Shown: positions 24,661-36,899, counted from the stretch's first letter. The stretch: 64,000 nt of DNA from Megachile rotundata (GCF_050947335.1 NC_134989.1:7185501-7249500); one strand, 5' to 3'. Numbers and translations are program-made. The notes: generated from the letters alone by a model not told the origin.

Positions 24661-26790
24661 CGTTTTCTGTGAAATTAAAAGGTCTGTTCAAATTGTAATA
24701 TTTAGGTACTAATATGATACTACTGCTGCACATTATTAACACATATTAATATCTTGTGTTTTCACCCTTTGCTTTGGTCAGCATCCAGCATGCTCATACA
24801 TTGATCGTATGCTTTATGTTTTCAATATTTTCCTAAATATCTGTAATTCTTCTCAACTTAGATAATGTGGTTGGAGAGTTGTAAACTAGTCTTTTGAGTA
24901 GGCAGATATTTTCTATGGCATTCAAATTTCACCTGACGCGCTATCGATACTCGAGACTAACGTAAACACGGCCCTTAATCACTCATCACACAATTTATTA
25001 TCACGATAGTAAATTGCTATGTATATATCGTTATCAACGTATTTGGTAATAATTTTGCATGACCTAAGCCAGGATCTGTAGTATTCTAACTAGATACAAG
25101 AACTGTAATTAGAGATAGGAGTATCAAATTGATACTATTGATACGAGGTTGCAAATTATATTGTGTATTTACACATACCTGGCAGCTGCAGATCTATTCA
25201 TTCAGATGCCAATTTTCCAGACGTACGTGCTATCAGATTGAATCAATGCATATTTAATATTCCCATTAACGTATCGATACGTGTTTGATATTTCTGATAG
25301 CTATGTTTAGCTATATTTCTGATAGCTATGTTTGATAGCTACTAAAGTGAAATTTTTGTATGAGGTACTAATTCGATGGCCAGGGAGTGTACAGCCTCAG
25401 ACATCAACAGTACAGTCTATGAAGAAATATTTGATTACTAATGAATGAAAAGTGACAAAATTGAAAATAGTGACAAAACTACTTGAAGAGTGACAAAATT
25501 CATCAGACGTACATAGTTTGTCAGGTGCATCAGAATGAATCACAGCTCCAATATTAAAACATACAAAAAAAGTTGAGCAATATTTCAATTTGGTATAATC
25601 GTTGACTATGCAAGTATTGGCTAATTCTAGAGAATGCTGTTTGTAGTCACCCTCGAATTGTTTCCTCTATTTGCGTAACCCTGAAAACGAGGTATGCTTC
25701 CCGAAACATGTCGCAGCACCAGATGTTCTGTGATTTCTCATTAAATCGACTGTTTCTCGAACTGCCTCTAGAAATTATTCCTCCGTCATTTTTTAATACT
25801 ACTCGATGTGTATTATTGCAAAAGTACCCATATTCTGAATTCTATCTTTTTTAGCATTCAGCAATATATCTCCTTTTTAACGTTACATTATTGAAATTAT
25901 TAAAATTGATGTCTTTGTCACGAACGTATAACTTCATTTTACAAAATAAACTTTAGAAAAATTTAATTTTCTATACTCTGTTAAATTCTTGCAGTTTTCA
26001 GATTTTTGTGAATTTTCTTCAAGAATTGCCCAACTCTTATCATAAATGATGATCAATGATGATGAATGATGATCGAATGAGAATCACTTGTAGATGATTG
26101 AAATAAAATCATCGTATCAGTAACGATTTTACATTTTAAATAAATTTTAATTATTCGAGGTTAAAACTCTATTTGCAATAAACAAAAATTATAAATTTAT
26201 AAATTCACTTCTTAAGGGATCTTTATGTACCCTTGCGAACTTGGTTAATTAATTAGTCTCCGTTGATGCTTCGAGTTTTACAGCCTCAGTTATCGAACTT
26301 CATTTAATTACTTGCAATATTTCAAAAATTGTATAAGGACGTTCTTCCCGAGATGAAAATTGCTTCTTCTTTACACTTTTAACTTCTTCTTCATTTAATT
26401 TAAACCGTGCAGTAATTTCACCTTTTTTAAATTGCTCGAAGGAGTCAATTCCTTGGAGGTAAGAAATCGATCAGCCAATGGAAGGCGACACCCATTTACC
26501 ATTTTAATCAGTTTAATTGATTTTATGTCTAAGTATAAAAGCTATACATCAAGAGGTATTTGCGTGATACTTTAACACTTTGACTGCTATATATCCCATT
26601 TGTAGCACATATTCAATATAAATTTTACATGGATTGACATTTTAAACATGCAGACCATTTTTTTTTTTAATTTTGAAAAGAAATTGCTTTAAAAATATTT
26701 GTATTGTTATCTTCATTGTCGCAGCGGAGAATCTAATTGTTATTTTATATATAATAGTCTTTTATATAATAATTTTATGTTAATAATTAA
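24660..26790. other. AT-rich unique DNA
   Basis: Only short local duplications: TGATAGCTATGTTT units near 25,297-25,340, AGTGACAAAA units near 25,450-25,500, and GATGAATGATGATC units near 26,050. No gene recognised. Confidence 0.5.
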
Positions 26791-26830
26791 TTACTAATTT
26801 AATTCTTTTATGTTTCAGGTAAGTGATCGA
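26791..26830 (+). promoter_or_regulatory. Candidate recursive splice site (zero-length exon)
   Basis: A branch-point-like TTACTAATTT (26,791-26,800), pyrimidine-rich TTCTTTTATGTTTCAG, and an immediate GTAAGT (26,819-26,824) form the acceptor-donor fusion typical of recursive splicing in long insect introns. It would act only if a + strand gene spans the window, which is unproven. A chance match cannot be excluded. Confidence 0.35.
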
Positions 26831-27095
26831 AAATAACAAACGTTTTTCTCAGTTTCATGTGAGTACCAGTTTTTAACATTTTCAACCATTTTGAAGTTTG
26901 ATAAATGTAGCCACTTTCTCAATGTAGCTAGTGATTTATAGTGAACATTGTTCTATTTTAAAATGTGTAAAGTCTTATGTAACTCGACGATGTAAAAGTT
27001 TCGTAAAATAATATTTATGCTGTATTAGTTCACTTATATAAATTTAACTTGGCTGTATTAATTAGTACACATTCATTTTTTCTATATAAATTAAT

Positions 27096-28352
27096 TTAAC
27101 ACTATTCCTACCGCGACCGGTCAAATGACCGTTTTCAAAATTTCGATTAGAATTTCCTGTATAAAGCGTAATTGAAACGCCTTTAAACTTCATGACTTTT
27201 CCTGAAACATGCATATAATACTTTTTTCAATATTTATTTCGTTCTTTATTGTTTAGTTTTTGAGAAAAATTAGTAGTCTGTCTTACCTACCACGACCGGT
27301 CATTTGACCGGTAGAACGATTTATACCTTTTTGTAATAGTATTCTCTCAGAGGCTCAATTCCGAACTTATAAATACGTTATAAACGATAGATAATGCAGG
27401 TTTAGCATGATATTATCCAAAAAGTGCTTTCCAGGTACTGCTTTACGGCCCTTCCAAGTGTATACATATAGCTTTCGCTCGCCTATCGGTCTCGCGGTAT
27501 TTATTTGCCTGATTGGTATTCGACGCAGTCAAGAACTTAGGATTTTCTAACACTGTCTCATTTACTATGATTATAAAATAAATAAAATTTTAGCCGAAGG
27601 GGACGCCCAAACGTTTTTTGATGAATTTGAAATCAATAAACTCTTGCGACGCGAACATAGAACATCAGTACGTCAAAGTCACAAGAAGTATATTCAGCAG
27701 TTTTTTATTATTTTGTATTTCTATTCTATTATTATTCTACCTGTATTTTATGTTGTTATAAGTATTGTTTTATGTGTTATAAGTGTCATTTCCAAAAAAA
27801 CTAGACAAAATCATCAGTACTTCGCCGTAAGTTTCACATTTTATCTTTTATTCATTTCTTTATGTATTTGGATTTACATTTATACATTTTAGTTTTTATT
27901 TTGAATAAAATTTATTTTCAGTTGAATATTCATGTCCCAAATGTCAAGTTTGAAGAGTGTAAATTCATTATTAGAAAAAATAAATGATATTGATGAAGAA
28001 TGTACCGAAAATGATCAGGAAATTTTTGATATTGAAAATGACAGTGCAGAAAAACGTAAAACATGTCAAATTAGATAGTGCAAAGATAATAAAACCAATA
28101 AAATTGGTCTGCAATGTAAAAAGTATGTATGTGGAAAATGTACAATCGAGAGGCCTATTTGCAAAAAATGTGGTGAAAACGAATAAAGTACATAGTATAT
28201 ACTTCTAAATAAAAGAAACTATATTTTTATATTATTAAATTGGCTATTATTTTCATCCTATATTAAAAAATATAAGTTGTGCTAAAGACCGGTCATTTGA
28301 CCGGTCGCGGTAGGAATAGGTATACGTGAAGTGTCGGTAGGAATAGTGTTAA
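27096..28352 (+). mobile_element. piggyBac-superfamily element, about 1.25 kb, non-autonomous
   Basis: Flanked by TTAA at 27,096-27,099 and 28,349-28,352. Both termini begin CACTATTCCTACCG as inverted repeats (27,100-27,113; 28,335-28,348). An imperfect palindrome ACCGGTCA-AA-TGACCGGT, or part of it, abuts the left terminus, recurs about 180 bp inside it near 27,295-27,312, and lies just inside the right terminus at 28,288-28,305. The right end carries the extra CCTATTCCTACCG copy after a short spacer, giving the asymmetric outer plus inner repeat layout known for piggyBac. The interior is too short for a transposase of about 550-600 residues and keeps only a tail fragment. Confidence 0.88.
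27941..28186 (+). pseudogene. piggyBac-like transposase remnant with cysteine-rich tail
   Basis: From an ATG at 27,941 the frame reads an acidic stretch, then KRKTCQIR, an in-frame TAG at 28,076-28,078, then C, GLQCKKYVCGKC and RPICKKC, ending at TAA 28,184-28,186. The CxxC pairs match the zinc-binding cysteine-rich domain at the C-terminus of piggyBac transposases. The catalytic Asp domain is missing, so the element cannot mobilise itself. A splice-acceptor-like TTTATTTTCAG lies just upstream at about 27,911-27,920, and the acidic stretch may come from another part of the parent gene. Confidence 0.65.
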
Positions 28353-29000
28353 AGTTGCAACAAAACTGTATAGTTGTTGCATGAATAATTTTAACAGAAA
28401 GAAATCATCAGTAGAGCAAATAATAATAACAATAATAATTAACAACTAAACATTAACAAATAATAATTAACATACTAATCAACATAAAACATAACATTTA
28501 TTTTCTATTATCAATTATCATAGATAATTTTATGATCAATATTGTGTTAAATATTTTTACAAAATTTTCATAAATTCATACCTAACTTCACTACACCTCA
28601 AACTTGAATCTAATTCAACATAAATATCATTTTACGAAATTTTTATGAGATCCAATAATTTTTATTATATTAAAAACGATGTCTAGCAATTTAGCTACTG
28701 GTGCACTGAATGTATCATATGCAATAAAAACGTAATCATGCGACACACAAAAGTGTCTGTTATACGGGACTATAAACTAATCGAAATCATAGGCGCTGTG
28801 CAATGTTGAAACGGTTCTAACGTTCTAAACTCTAGATTTTATTGTTCTAATATGTTCGCTGCCGAGCATGCGACATCGTCAGCTCGATCGTAAACTTTCT
28901 TGAAGACAACTAGCACACGTCTTAATAAAACGAAAGAGATGAGGTGTGAATAATGTCACTAATAGCAGTGTTCAACGTATGTCTAAGTTTGCTGCTTTCG
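28353..29000. other. AT-rich unique DNA, nothing recognised
   Basis: Includes a run of ATAATAATTAAC words near 28,420-28,480. No gene. Confidence 0.5.
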
Positions 29001-29004
29001 ACGA

Positions 29005-29220
29005 ATTCTTATAACTTTCTGAGATGATTATAATAATAATATTATACCATTTAGCTGTATGACTCTTTTGTTAGCAAACGTAAGACTTCTGAGGTGACAC
29101 CATTTACATTTTTATAACTCTCTGATATGATTATAATAATTTTATTGTACTATTTAGCTGTATGACTCACAGCTTTTGTCGGCGAATGCAAGACTTCTGA
29201 GGCGACACCATTTATATTTG
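29005..29220. repeat. Tandem duplication of about 105 bp
   Basis: TTATAACTTTCTGAGATGATTATAATAAT...GTATGACTC...AAGACTTCTGAGG(T/C)GACACCATTTA occurs twice in direct tandem, first half at about 29,008 and second at about 29,114. Confidence 0.8.
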
Positions 29221-29489
29221 TTCGTTCGTTTCTATACTTTACTCCGTACTCCCCAATTTTGGCACTTCGCTAATATCCAATAGCCAATATGGTTTATACA
29301 CAACTTAACATAAAATAAACACAAAAATCCATTAAAATTGAATTCAGTAAAAAGTTCGATTACGACTAAGTTAAAAATTATTTTCAATTTGCAAAGACTA
29401 CCTACAGTTAAGCTTTTCAATTAGTTTTTTCGGGAATTTAAAGAATTGAAAGTGATCTTAAAAAGAAACGTGAATGTACATGGCACCCC

Positions 29490-29940
29490 TAAGTGTTAAT
29501 AGACATCCAAATTTCGAATACTTAACACGCGGTTCAAGTTCCTCCTCCGCCATTCAGCGGCTTCCTGTTAAAATTCTTCGTCCAATGCACGTATGCATGC
29601 ATGCACCTGCTATTTCGCGTTAATGGCTGCGACCGTTGATATCGCGGCATTATGTCGCTTCGCTTCCTCCATTCTCGACATCCTGAACGCAAGATGGTCA
29701 AAGGGTTGTACCACCCTCATGAAATCCGTTCATCCTTGCAAACAATGAAAACCATAAACTCGGTACTGGAGGATTTCGTCAGTTCCTTGATGTTGAGTTG
29801 TCGCTCTACGCTCTTGCGATTCTTGGTTAAACAGCGCCGTTTAAAAGTTTCGCTTCGGTTTGCTTCCATGAACTTCCCAGGGGCGATTTAAGTTCGCCTT
29901 GACGATAGGTTTCGAAGAAATTTCGTTCGCTCAGTTTTAT
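29490..29940. other. GC-richer island
   Basis: CpG-bearing non-repetitive DNA with a 79-codon forward frame (29,652-29,891) that lacks a recognisable domain. Confidence 0.35.
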
Positions 29941-29994
29941 TTTGATTTTTAATGACATCAAGGTTTATCAGACGGTGAAATTATAACGACCTTG

Positions 29995-30260
29995 CATATT
30001 AACTTAATAATATCCGTGTCTTGCCACGTGATGCATGATACAGTTCGAATGTGACATGCTAGGTTCATATACGACTAGGTTCGTATTTTCGGCGCAACTG
30101 AATTTTGGGTTCGGATCCAATTATAATTTACATAGTCAAGGATTGTTTAATGTCTCTGACATAATCTTCAGTTGTCTTAACATTGCAGCAATAGTTAGAG
30201 ATATATGATGCAACTGTAGGTTGTAGGTCGAGGTAGGTAGATTGTAGGTTAAGGAGTTAA
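29995..30260 (+). repeat. Dispersed repeat, contracted copy of the 22-bp element (copy 3)
   Basis: About two decayed 22-bp units (GTGATGCATGATACAGTTCGAAT, then GTGACATGC...GGTTCATAT) are followed by CCAATTATAATTTACATAGTCAA and ATTGCAGCAATAGTTAGAG. These match, in the same order, the array and its downstream flank at 8.9-9.8 kb. Confidence 0.6.
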
Positions 30261-31140
30261 TTTACTGAGTTGCAGACTTATATGTGGATTATTGGTATTA
30301 GTTGAAGTGCTTGTAGCGATATGTGGGTTAATAGCAAGTTGATAGTAGTAGTATGTGGATTACTGGTAACATGTGGATCATTCAGGGTAGTCTTATGCTG
30401 TTGATAGTAATATGTGGGTTATTAGCAATAGTATGTGGATTATTGGTAATATGTAGCTCACTCAGGGTAGTATTAGGTTGTTGGTATTAATATATGGGTT
30501 ATTAGTGGATTATTAGCAATAATATGTGGATCACTCAGGGTAGTATTAGGTTTGATGATAGTATATGTGGGTTATTAGTAATAGTTTGTACATCATCGAT
30601 AATAACATATATGCAGACTATCAGTAGTAGTATGTGCATTATTGGTAGCATGTATGTAGATCCCTCAGCGTAATATTATGTTGTTGATAGTAATATATGG
30701 GTTACCAGCAATAGTATGTGGATTATTGGTAGTGACACATATGTAGAGCATTAATAGTAGTCTGTGGATTATTGGTAGCATGTACATGACTTAGGGTAAT
30801 ATTATGTTGTTGATAGTAATATATGGGTTATCAGCAATAGTATGTGGATTATTGGTAGTGACACATATGTAGAGTATTAATAGTAGTCTGTGGATTATTG
30901 GTAGCACGTACATGACTTAGGGTAATATTATGCTGTTGATAGTTATATATGGGTTATCAGCAATAGTATGTGGATTATTGGTAGTAACACATATGTAGAT
31001 CATTAGTACTAGTATGTGGATTATTAGTAATATGTGGATCACTCATTATGCTGTTGACAGTGATACATAGGTTACTAGCAATATTATATGAATTATTGGT
31101 AGTAACACATATGTAGATCAGTAATGATAGTTTAAGTGCT
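30230..31140. repeat. Tandem array of TGTGGATTATTGGTAG words with 126-bp unit
   Basis: TAATATTATG starts at 30,671, 30,797 and 30,923, an exact 126-bp period of near-identical units. Outside this core the array decays into shorter sub-repeats (ATGTGGATTATTGGTA, TGTTGATAGTAATATATGGG). Confidence 0.88.
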
Positions 31141-32150
31141 TACTAATTCTATAATAATTATAACTAGTCACTTGTGAACTATTTGAGTGACATGTGAATT
31201 ATTAATCTTTCTATTATTAATGCACTACTAATAGTGCATAGACTATTGCAAAGTAATATATAGACTATTAGCAACGGCACATAAATTATTAACAAAGGTA
31301 TCAGGTTATTAATACTCAAAAGACCAATTTAATCAGTTCTTCGTTTTTCAAAGGATTTGAACATTATGATATCCCTAAATTGAGTTCCTTCCCCCGATTC
31401 ATAAATTTTATTTGTTATTAATACTTGTTAACACCACATCTACCGAAACATAATATACACCTAAAAATTAGTATTAGTATCACTTAATACACGTCTTAAA
31501 ATTGAAAACAAAATAAAGAATAAAACGTAAAATGTTCAATTGCAATAAATTCATGATTCCACTTGTAATCATCTGTTATCATATACAAAACCTTAATTAA
31601 TTTTGCAATAATTTCAATATCTGCTACTTGTGAATCTGCATGTGAAGTTCAAAACATAAAGTAGAAGTTAATCTCTTAATATCTGATTCATTTTTCTTGC
31701 ACATGATTTTATATATTATATATACTTTAATTTATAAATATTTATGATTACCCAGTATTTCATAATTGTTAAAAGACGCAGTACAAGTCGAACATTTTAC
31801 CCTCCACATTTTTCATTTTACAAGCTAACAATGCGTAATTCACAAGCTCCTCGATTTGCACGCAATAATCGTTCCATATTTTTTTTGTACACGATTTAAA
31901 ATTCATTCGATCGAGTTTGTCAGAATTGAAAAAAAATACGTAAACGAAAACACGCGTATAAAAATATTTATTCTGGATACATGTTTGCACAAAAGTCGAG
32001 AGAATGAATTAATTAATGAAAACTGATTTGAATGTCATTCACTGTCACTTTTAGTATTACATTTTGAAACGATTTATTTTTTTTTATCGAAATCGTAGAT
32101 TTTCATTGGTATGTTTTATGACTTGGAGAAAAGGCATTTCAGTATAAATT
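31140..32150. other. AT-rich unique DNA
   Basis: Decayed ATTATTAAT words at the start, then no repeat or gene recognised. The 73-codon minus frame at 31,769-31,990 has no recognisable content. Confidence 0.5.
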
Positions 32151-32159
32151 TACATAATT

Positions 32160-32840
32160 GGAAATTTTTTAATTTCGTGGGTTTAGAATTTTGAGAACTC
32201 AATAATTAGGAAATATTGAAATTTGGTCATCAAGAAATTTGGAAATTTGGAAAATTTTCAAGGGTTTTGAGAAATTTTGAGGTTTGGAAAATTTGAGAAA
32301 TTAACGAGTTGGAAATTTGCGAGATGGAGGCATTTAAACTTCTGGATACAGGTTTGGTACAGTCTGGTACAGGTTCGAAGACATGGAAACTTGGGAATTT
32401 AGCAAGTTAGAAATTTGTGTATTTAAAAATTTTTAAAATTGCATATTTGAGAATATAGACTTGGAAATTTAAAAATTAGAAATTGTAGGAATTTGAAAAT
32501 TTGAGAATTCAGAAATTTTGATATCTGAGAATTAGGAAATGAGGAAATTTAAAAATTTAGAAATTTAGAAATTTGGAAATTTGGAAATTTGAGTATTAGG
32601 AAATGAAAAAATTCAGAAATGTTGAAATTTGAAAATTTGGAAATTTGAAAGTTTGAGTATTAGGAAATGAAAAAATCCAGAAATGTCGAAATTCGAAAAT
32701 TTGATAATTTCGATACTTGGAAATTTAATAATTAAAAAATTACAAAATTGAGAAATTTAAAAATGTGAAGGTCTAAAAATTCGAAATCCCAAAAATGTAC
32801 AAATTCGCAAACGTAAAAGTATCTAAATTATCGAAACGTC
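32160..32840. repeat. G-type GGAAATTT oligomer array
   Basis: TTTGGAAATTTGGAAA words, top strand nearly C-free, with a locally duplicated phrase (GTATTAGGAAATGAAAAAAT) at about 32,593 and 32,656. Confidence 0.85.
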
Positions 32841-33470
32841 AAATTTCAATCTACGTCCATGTTCAAAAGAAACAACATCCAAAGGTGCACCGTGTCACAC
32901 AAAAGAATAGATAAACGTCCGTGTACGTCCGTAAAACACGTCGTCGTGCTTCTGTAGCGTCTGTCTTTCATGTTACCAATTCCCCTTGGTAGTTTAAACT
33001 TCCAATTGCTGCCAGAAAAATATCGGTTGTACAATAAAAAGCCGGCTATCGATAAAGTGCTCTCCTGGAAAGATCCTGTATGTATATATAACTGCATATT
33101 TCTTGACGCGTTCGTCTCGTTTTGTTTTGCCTTGAAAAGAAGGGCCATGCTCATACGTTGCGGTGTACGATCTGAAAATAAGGTCGACCTTTGCCCTCTT
33201 CATCCTACTTTCGTTGTTCCCCTGGGAAACACCTTCAATATAGCTACTTGTCCTTTGTATTTTTGCTCTAGCTCCGTATTTTCCTTGCCATGGTTCGCTC
33301 AAAGATCGCTTTTGAATATCGCAACGATAACTCAACGTTTTCTTGCGAACGCGCTTTCGTTCTGTTTTTCTTTTGAAACAGTTCAATTTAAACGTGAATA
33401 CTTTACATCGAGGATATTGTAAAGGGACGATTGTGTTCGTGAGTGTACGTGATCAGTGAAATCTACATTA
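32840..33470. other. GC-richer island, frames open on both strands
   Basis: Forward frame 32,970-33,422 (150 codons) and two overlapping minus frames (32,846-33,154; 32,994-33,386) are all open. None has a recognisable domain. This overlap on opposite strands argues against taking the longest as a gene by length alone. Confidence 0.3.
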
Positions 33471-33850
33471 TTTTGGCTCGAAATGCAAAATTCATATCAA
33501 AATTTTATGAGAAATTTTTAAGATTTGACAAAGTGATATTTGGTTGTACATGTTTAAGATAAAATAGTTTTATATTTTTTCAAAATGTATGTTGAAAATA
33601 GTTCTGGTATTTTCTAATTGCAATTTTTGTTTCGAATTGATATGACGCTTTAGATTTACTTATACAATTTTCCTTTCAAAAAATTAATAATACAATTATT
33701 ATTGTTACCATTTTCAATAATAATTGCTATTAAAGCAAGCTTCTTATCTTTTGTAATTATAAACTTTTCTTTGAAATTATTATATCGACCTTGAAGTTTA
33801 TTGAAGTATATTAAATATTCTAAGATCTTAGTATACATCACTATATTACA
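33470..33850. other. AT-rich spacer
   Basis: Nothing recognised. Confidence 0.5.
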
Positions 33851-34910
33851 AATTCTTATATTGTCATATTCCTACGTCCTCAAATTCTTATAACTTCAAA
33901 TCTCAATATCTAATAATATAATATATCTCAATAATATTACTTTTATATACCCAGATCTTCTAGATCGCAAACTCCTATGTTCCTAAACTCCTATACCCTC
34001 AACCTCTTATGTCCTCAAATCCTAATATCATAAGACCTCCATATCCCGAAATTTCTATATTCCTAGGTCCACATATTTCCATGTTCCTACGTTCTCATAT
34101 TCCATTATTATCGAATACTATCTCTTCAAGTTCCAATGTCCTCAAATACCATCTTTTCAAATCCTAGAATCCTGAAATACCATCTCTTCAAATCCCAATA
34201 TCTTCAAATACTATTTCTTCAAATCCCAATATTCTCAAATATTATATCTTCATAGCCCAAAATCTCAAATCACTGTTTCTTCAAATCCCAGTATCCTGAA
34301 ATACCATTTCTTCAAATCTTAGTATCCTCAAATACCATCTCTTCAAATCCCAATATCTTCAAATACCGTCTCTTGAAATCCCAATATCTTCAAATACTAT
34401 TTCTTCAAATTCCAATATTCTCAAATATTAAATCGTCAAAGCCCAAAATCTCAAATCACTATCTCTGCAAATCCCAGTATCCCCAAATACCATCTCTTCA
34501 AATCCCAGTATCCTCAAGTACTATCTCTTCAAATCCCAATATTCTCGAATACTAACTTTCAAATCCCAAAATCTCAAATCTCAGTATGTTCAAATACCAT
34601 TTCTTCAAATCTCAATATCTTTAAATCCCAAAATCTCAAATTCCTGTCTCTTCAAATCCCAAAATCCCCAAATTCACATACCTACTTCCCGAATCCCCTA
34701 GTCGCTACATCTTCAAATTCCTATATTCTCCTATATTCCCATATCCTCATCCTTATATCTCAACACACATGTATCCTCATCTCTACATCCCAAAATTCAT
34801 ACATTCTTTTATCTCCACCTCCCAACATCCTTACATCTTCAGATATCCTCAGATATCTTTATTTTCAACTTTCTATATCCCCAGTCCTTGTATCCCCATC
34901 TTATCTCTAA
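33850..34910. repeat. C-type array, 31-bp CAAATCCCAATATCTTC units
   Basis: Words TCTTCAAATCCCAATATC and CAAATACCATC alternate with a period of about 31 bp; top strand nearly G-free for about 1 kb. The last 200 bp grade into looser CCTCATCTCTACATCC words. Confidence 0.85.
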
Positions 34911-36010
34911 ACCTCTATATTTCTGTATTCCAGAGATACTGCACTTTGTAACTGGATCCCTGTATTTATCTCTGGCGTTTCTAGATACAGTATTTCTCGC
35001 TCAATAGAGTTGTTCTTACTAGCTCTTGAAATTGTCGCCAACGAGCCAGTTTTCGACTTATCTCTTATTTCAAGCATGGACAGCAAGCAGTAAATTGAGC
35101 CGCAGCGCTCTGTTTCACAATGGAACTCAATGGCGAGCTCAAACACATGCTCTCAATATAGCTCTCACGAGAAGAGGGTACTTTCCACTTCTCAGTTTCT
35201 TGAGGTCACATAAGTTAACGTTTGTATGTCTGTCGCATTCTGCCCGGTGTTCCTCGCGCTATAAAGTCGTATTTTCACTATGTTATTGGCACCGTTCGTT
35301 TCTGTTACTCCGCCACCTTAAATTTTGGGATTTTGGTAGTTTGGTCATTCACAAATTTTTATACCTTTTTCACCTGTTTTGCAAATTCTTTAATTTGTCA
35401 AATTGAAAATTTGTAATTTTTGTTTTGCTGTTTTTCATTTTCGAGTTTTCTAGTTTCTAATGTTCTGACTATATAAATTAGATAGTTTGGAAATTTGAAT
35501 AATTAAAATTTTTGTATTTTTTCATTTTTATCTTGTATTTTAGAATTTTCAAATTTACAGTGTATTTTAGAATTTTCAAATTTACAACGATTAGCTGTAG
35601 AGTTCGATTTCTGACTGCAATTGTCTGAACTACAACAAATGAATATTTTTGAATTCATTTTTACTTCTCTTCTGCTCCTTATCCTCCTCTGAAGAGGAAA
35701 AAGGGGGCTGATGTATGTTGCGGGAGTTAAACTGGAGGCAGAACTCCAAACTACGGTCCCTCATTCTCTGAACTTTCTTATGAAAGTACACGGTGCTCAA
35801 AGTATGCCCAAGTTCGGGCCAACAGCAGAAGTCAAGTACCTTTATGGAAAATAATTCGAGCCGCTCACGTGAATTACGACAACTTTTGCGACCGTCTATG
35901 ACGCCATTATAGCTCGCTTCTATACGAAACGGAACATACTTGGTTCATCGACGATACGCATTAAACGACGCAGTACGATTTATTCGAAAATAAGAATTGC
36001 ATGGCTGAAT
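34910..36010. other. GC-richer island with AT spacer and a polypurine tract
   Basis: Non-repetitive GC-richer segments at about 34,960-35,300 and 35,680-36,000 are separated by AT-rich DNA with a duplicated TGTATTTTAGAATTTTCAAATTTACA. The polypurine GAAGAGGAAAAAGGGGG (about 35,691-35,707) precedes CTGATGTATGTTGCGG, which could mark an LTR start. No LTR pair or reverse transcriptase is visible. The 126-codon frame at 35,026-35,406 has no recognised domain. Confidence 0.3.
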
Positions 36011-36330
36011 TTCACATAGAAAAAGAACATTTTTATTTTTAGAGTAAGTTTATTCCATCGTCCAATTTTTCTTCTTTAGCGAGTCAAAAATTAAAATCAT
36101 AATGTGTCTCCCTTTCCTTCTGCGATTTTTTTTTATGAGGAACAAAGACATCAAATATGTTATAATTTGTGCCATATTTAGTTATTAATACTTACTGAGT
36201 CTGTAACTCATTTTATGTTATTAATTGTTTTAAATTAATTAATAAAACGGATTGTTGCAAAAATATATGAAATACCTGTACACATTATGAATTCAATACA
36301 TAAATAGTGGTTGAATAATGTCAAAAAGTG
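36010..36330. other. AT-rich spacer
   Basis: Nothing recognised. Confidence 0.5.
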
Positions 36331-36339
36331 GCGTATGTT

Positions 36340-36790
36340 TTATGGATAATGTCAAAGTGCAAGCCTACGTTTTGTGGACAATGTGAGGGTACAAGACTAC
36401 ATTAGACAGACAATGTGGGAGTACAAGCTTACATTTGACAGACAATGTGAACGTACAGGTTTGTATTCGATGGACAATGTGAGGGTACCACACTATATTT
36501 GACAGACAATGTGAGGGTACAAGTCTATATTCGACAGACAATGTCAGTGTACAACTTTGCATTCGACAGGCAATGTCAGTGTACAAGTTTGCATTCGACA
36601 AACAATGTCAGTGTACAACTTTGCATTCGACAGACAATGTCAGTGTACAAGTCTACATTCGACAGACAATGTCAGTGTACAATTTTGCATTCGACAGACA
36701 ATGTCAGTGTACAAGTCTACATTTGACGGACAATGTGAGGAGTACAAGACTACGTTTTATGAACAATATGGGAATTTATATACGTTTCAA
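36340..36790. repeat. 32-bp minisatellite, about 13 copies
   Basis: Units ACAGACAATGTCAGTGTACA plus a variable ACTTTGCATTCG or AGTCTACATTCG tail recur every 32 bp (ACAATGT at 36,602 and 36,634). Outer copies are diverged (GTGAGGGTACAAG). All three forward frames and one reverse frame stay open over long parts of it; the frames cycle into each other every 96 bp, so they are repeat by-products. Confidence 0.9.
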
Positions 36791-36899
36791 TGAATACTAA
36801 ATAAGTAAATGTTGTTCAAATTATGCCACGTTTGCTGTCATTTTAATCAGAAAATGGAACAGATATGTATAATAAAAAATTTTTCGTTAAAAAAATAAA

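Noticed and set aside
32970..33422. 150-codon forward frame as a gene
   Set aside because: Overlapping frames of similar length are open on the opposite strand and no domain or splice evidence favours it.
36340..36790. CRISPR-like 32-bp repeats
   Set aside because: The whole 32-bp unit is repeated, leaving no unique spacers.
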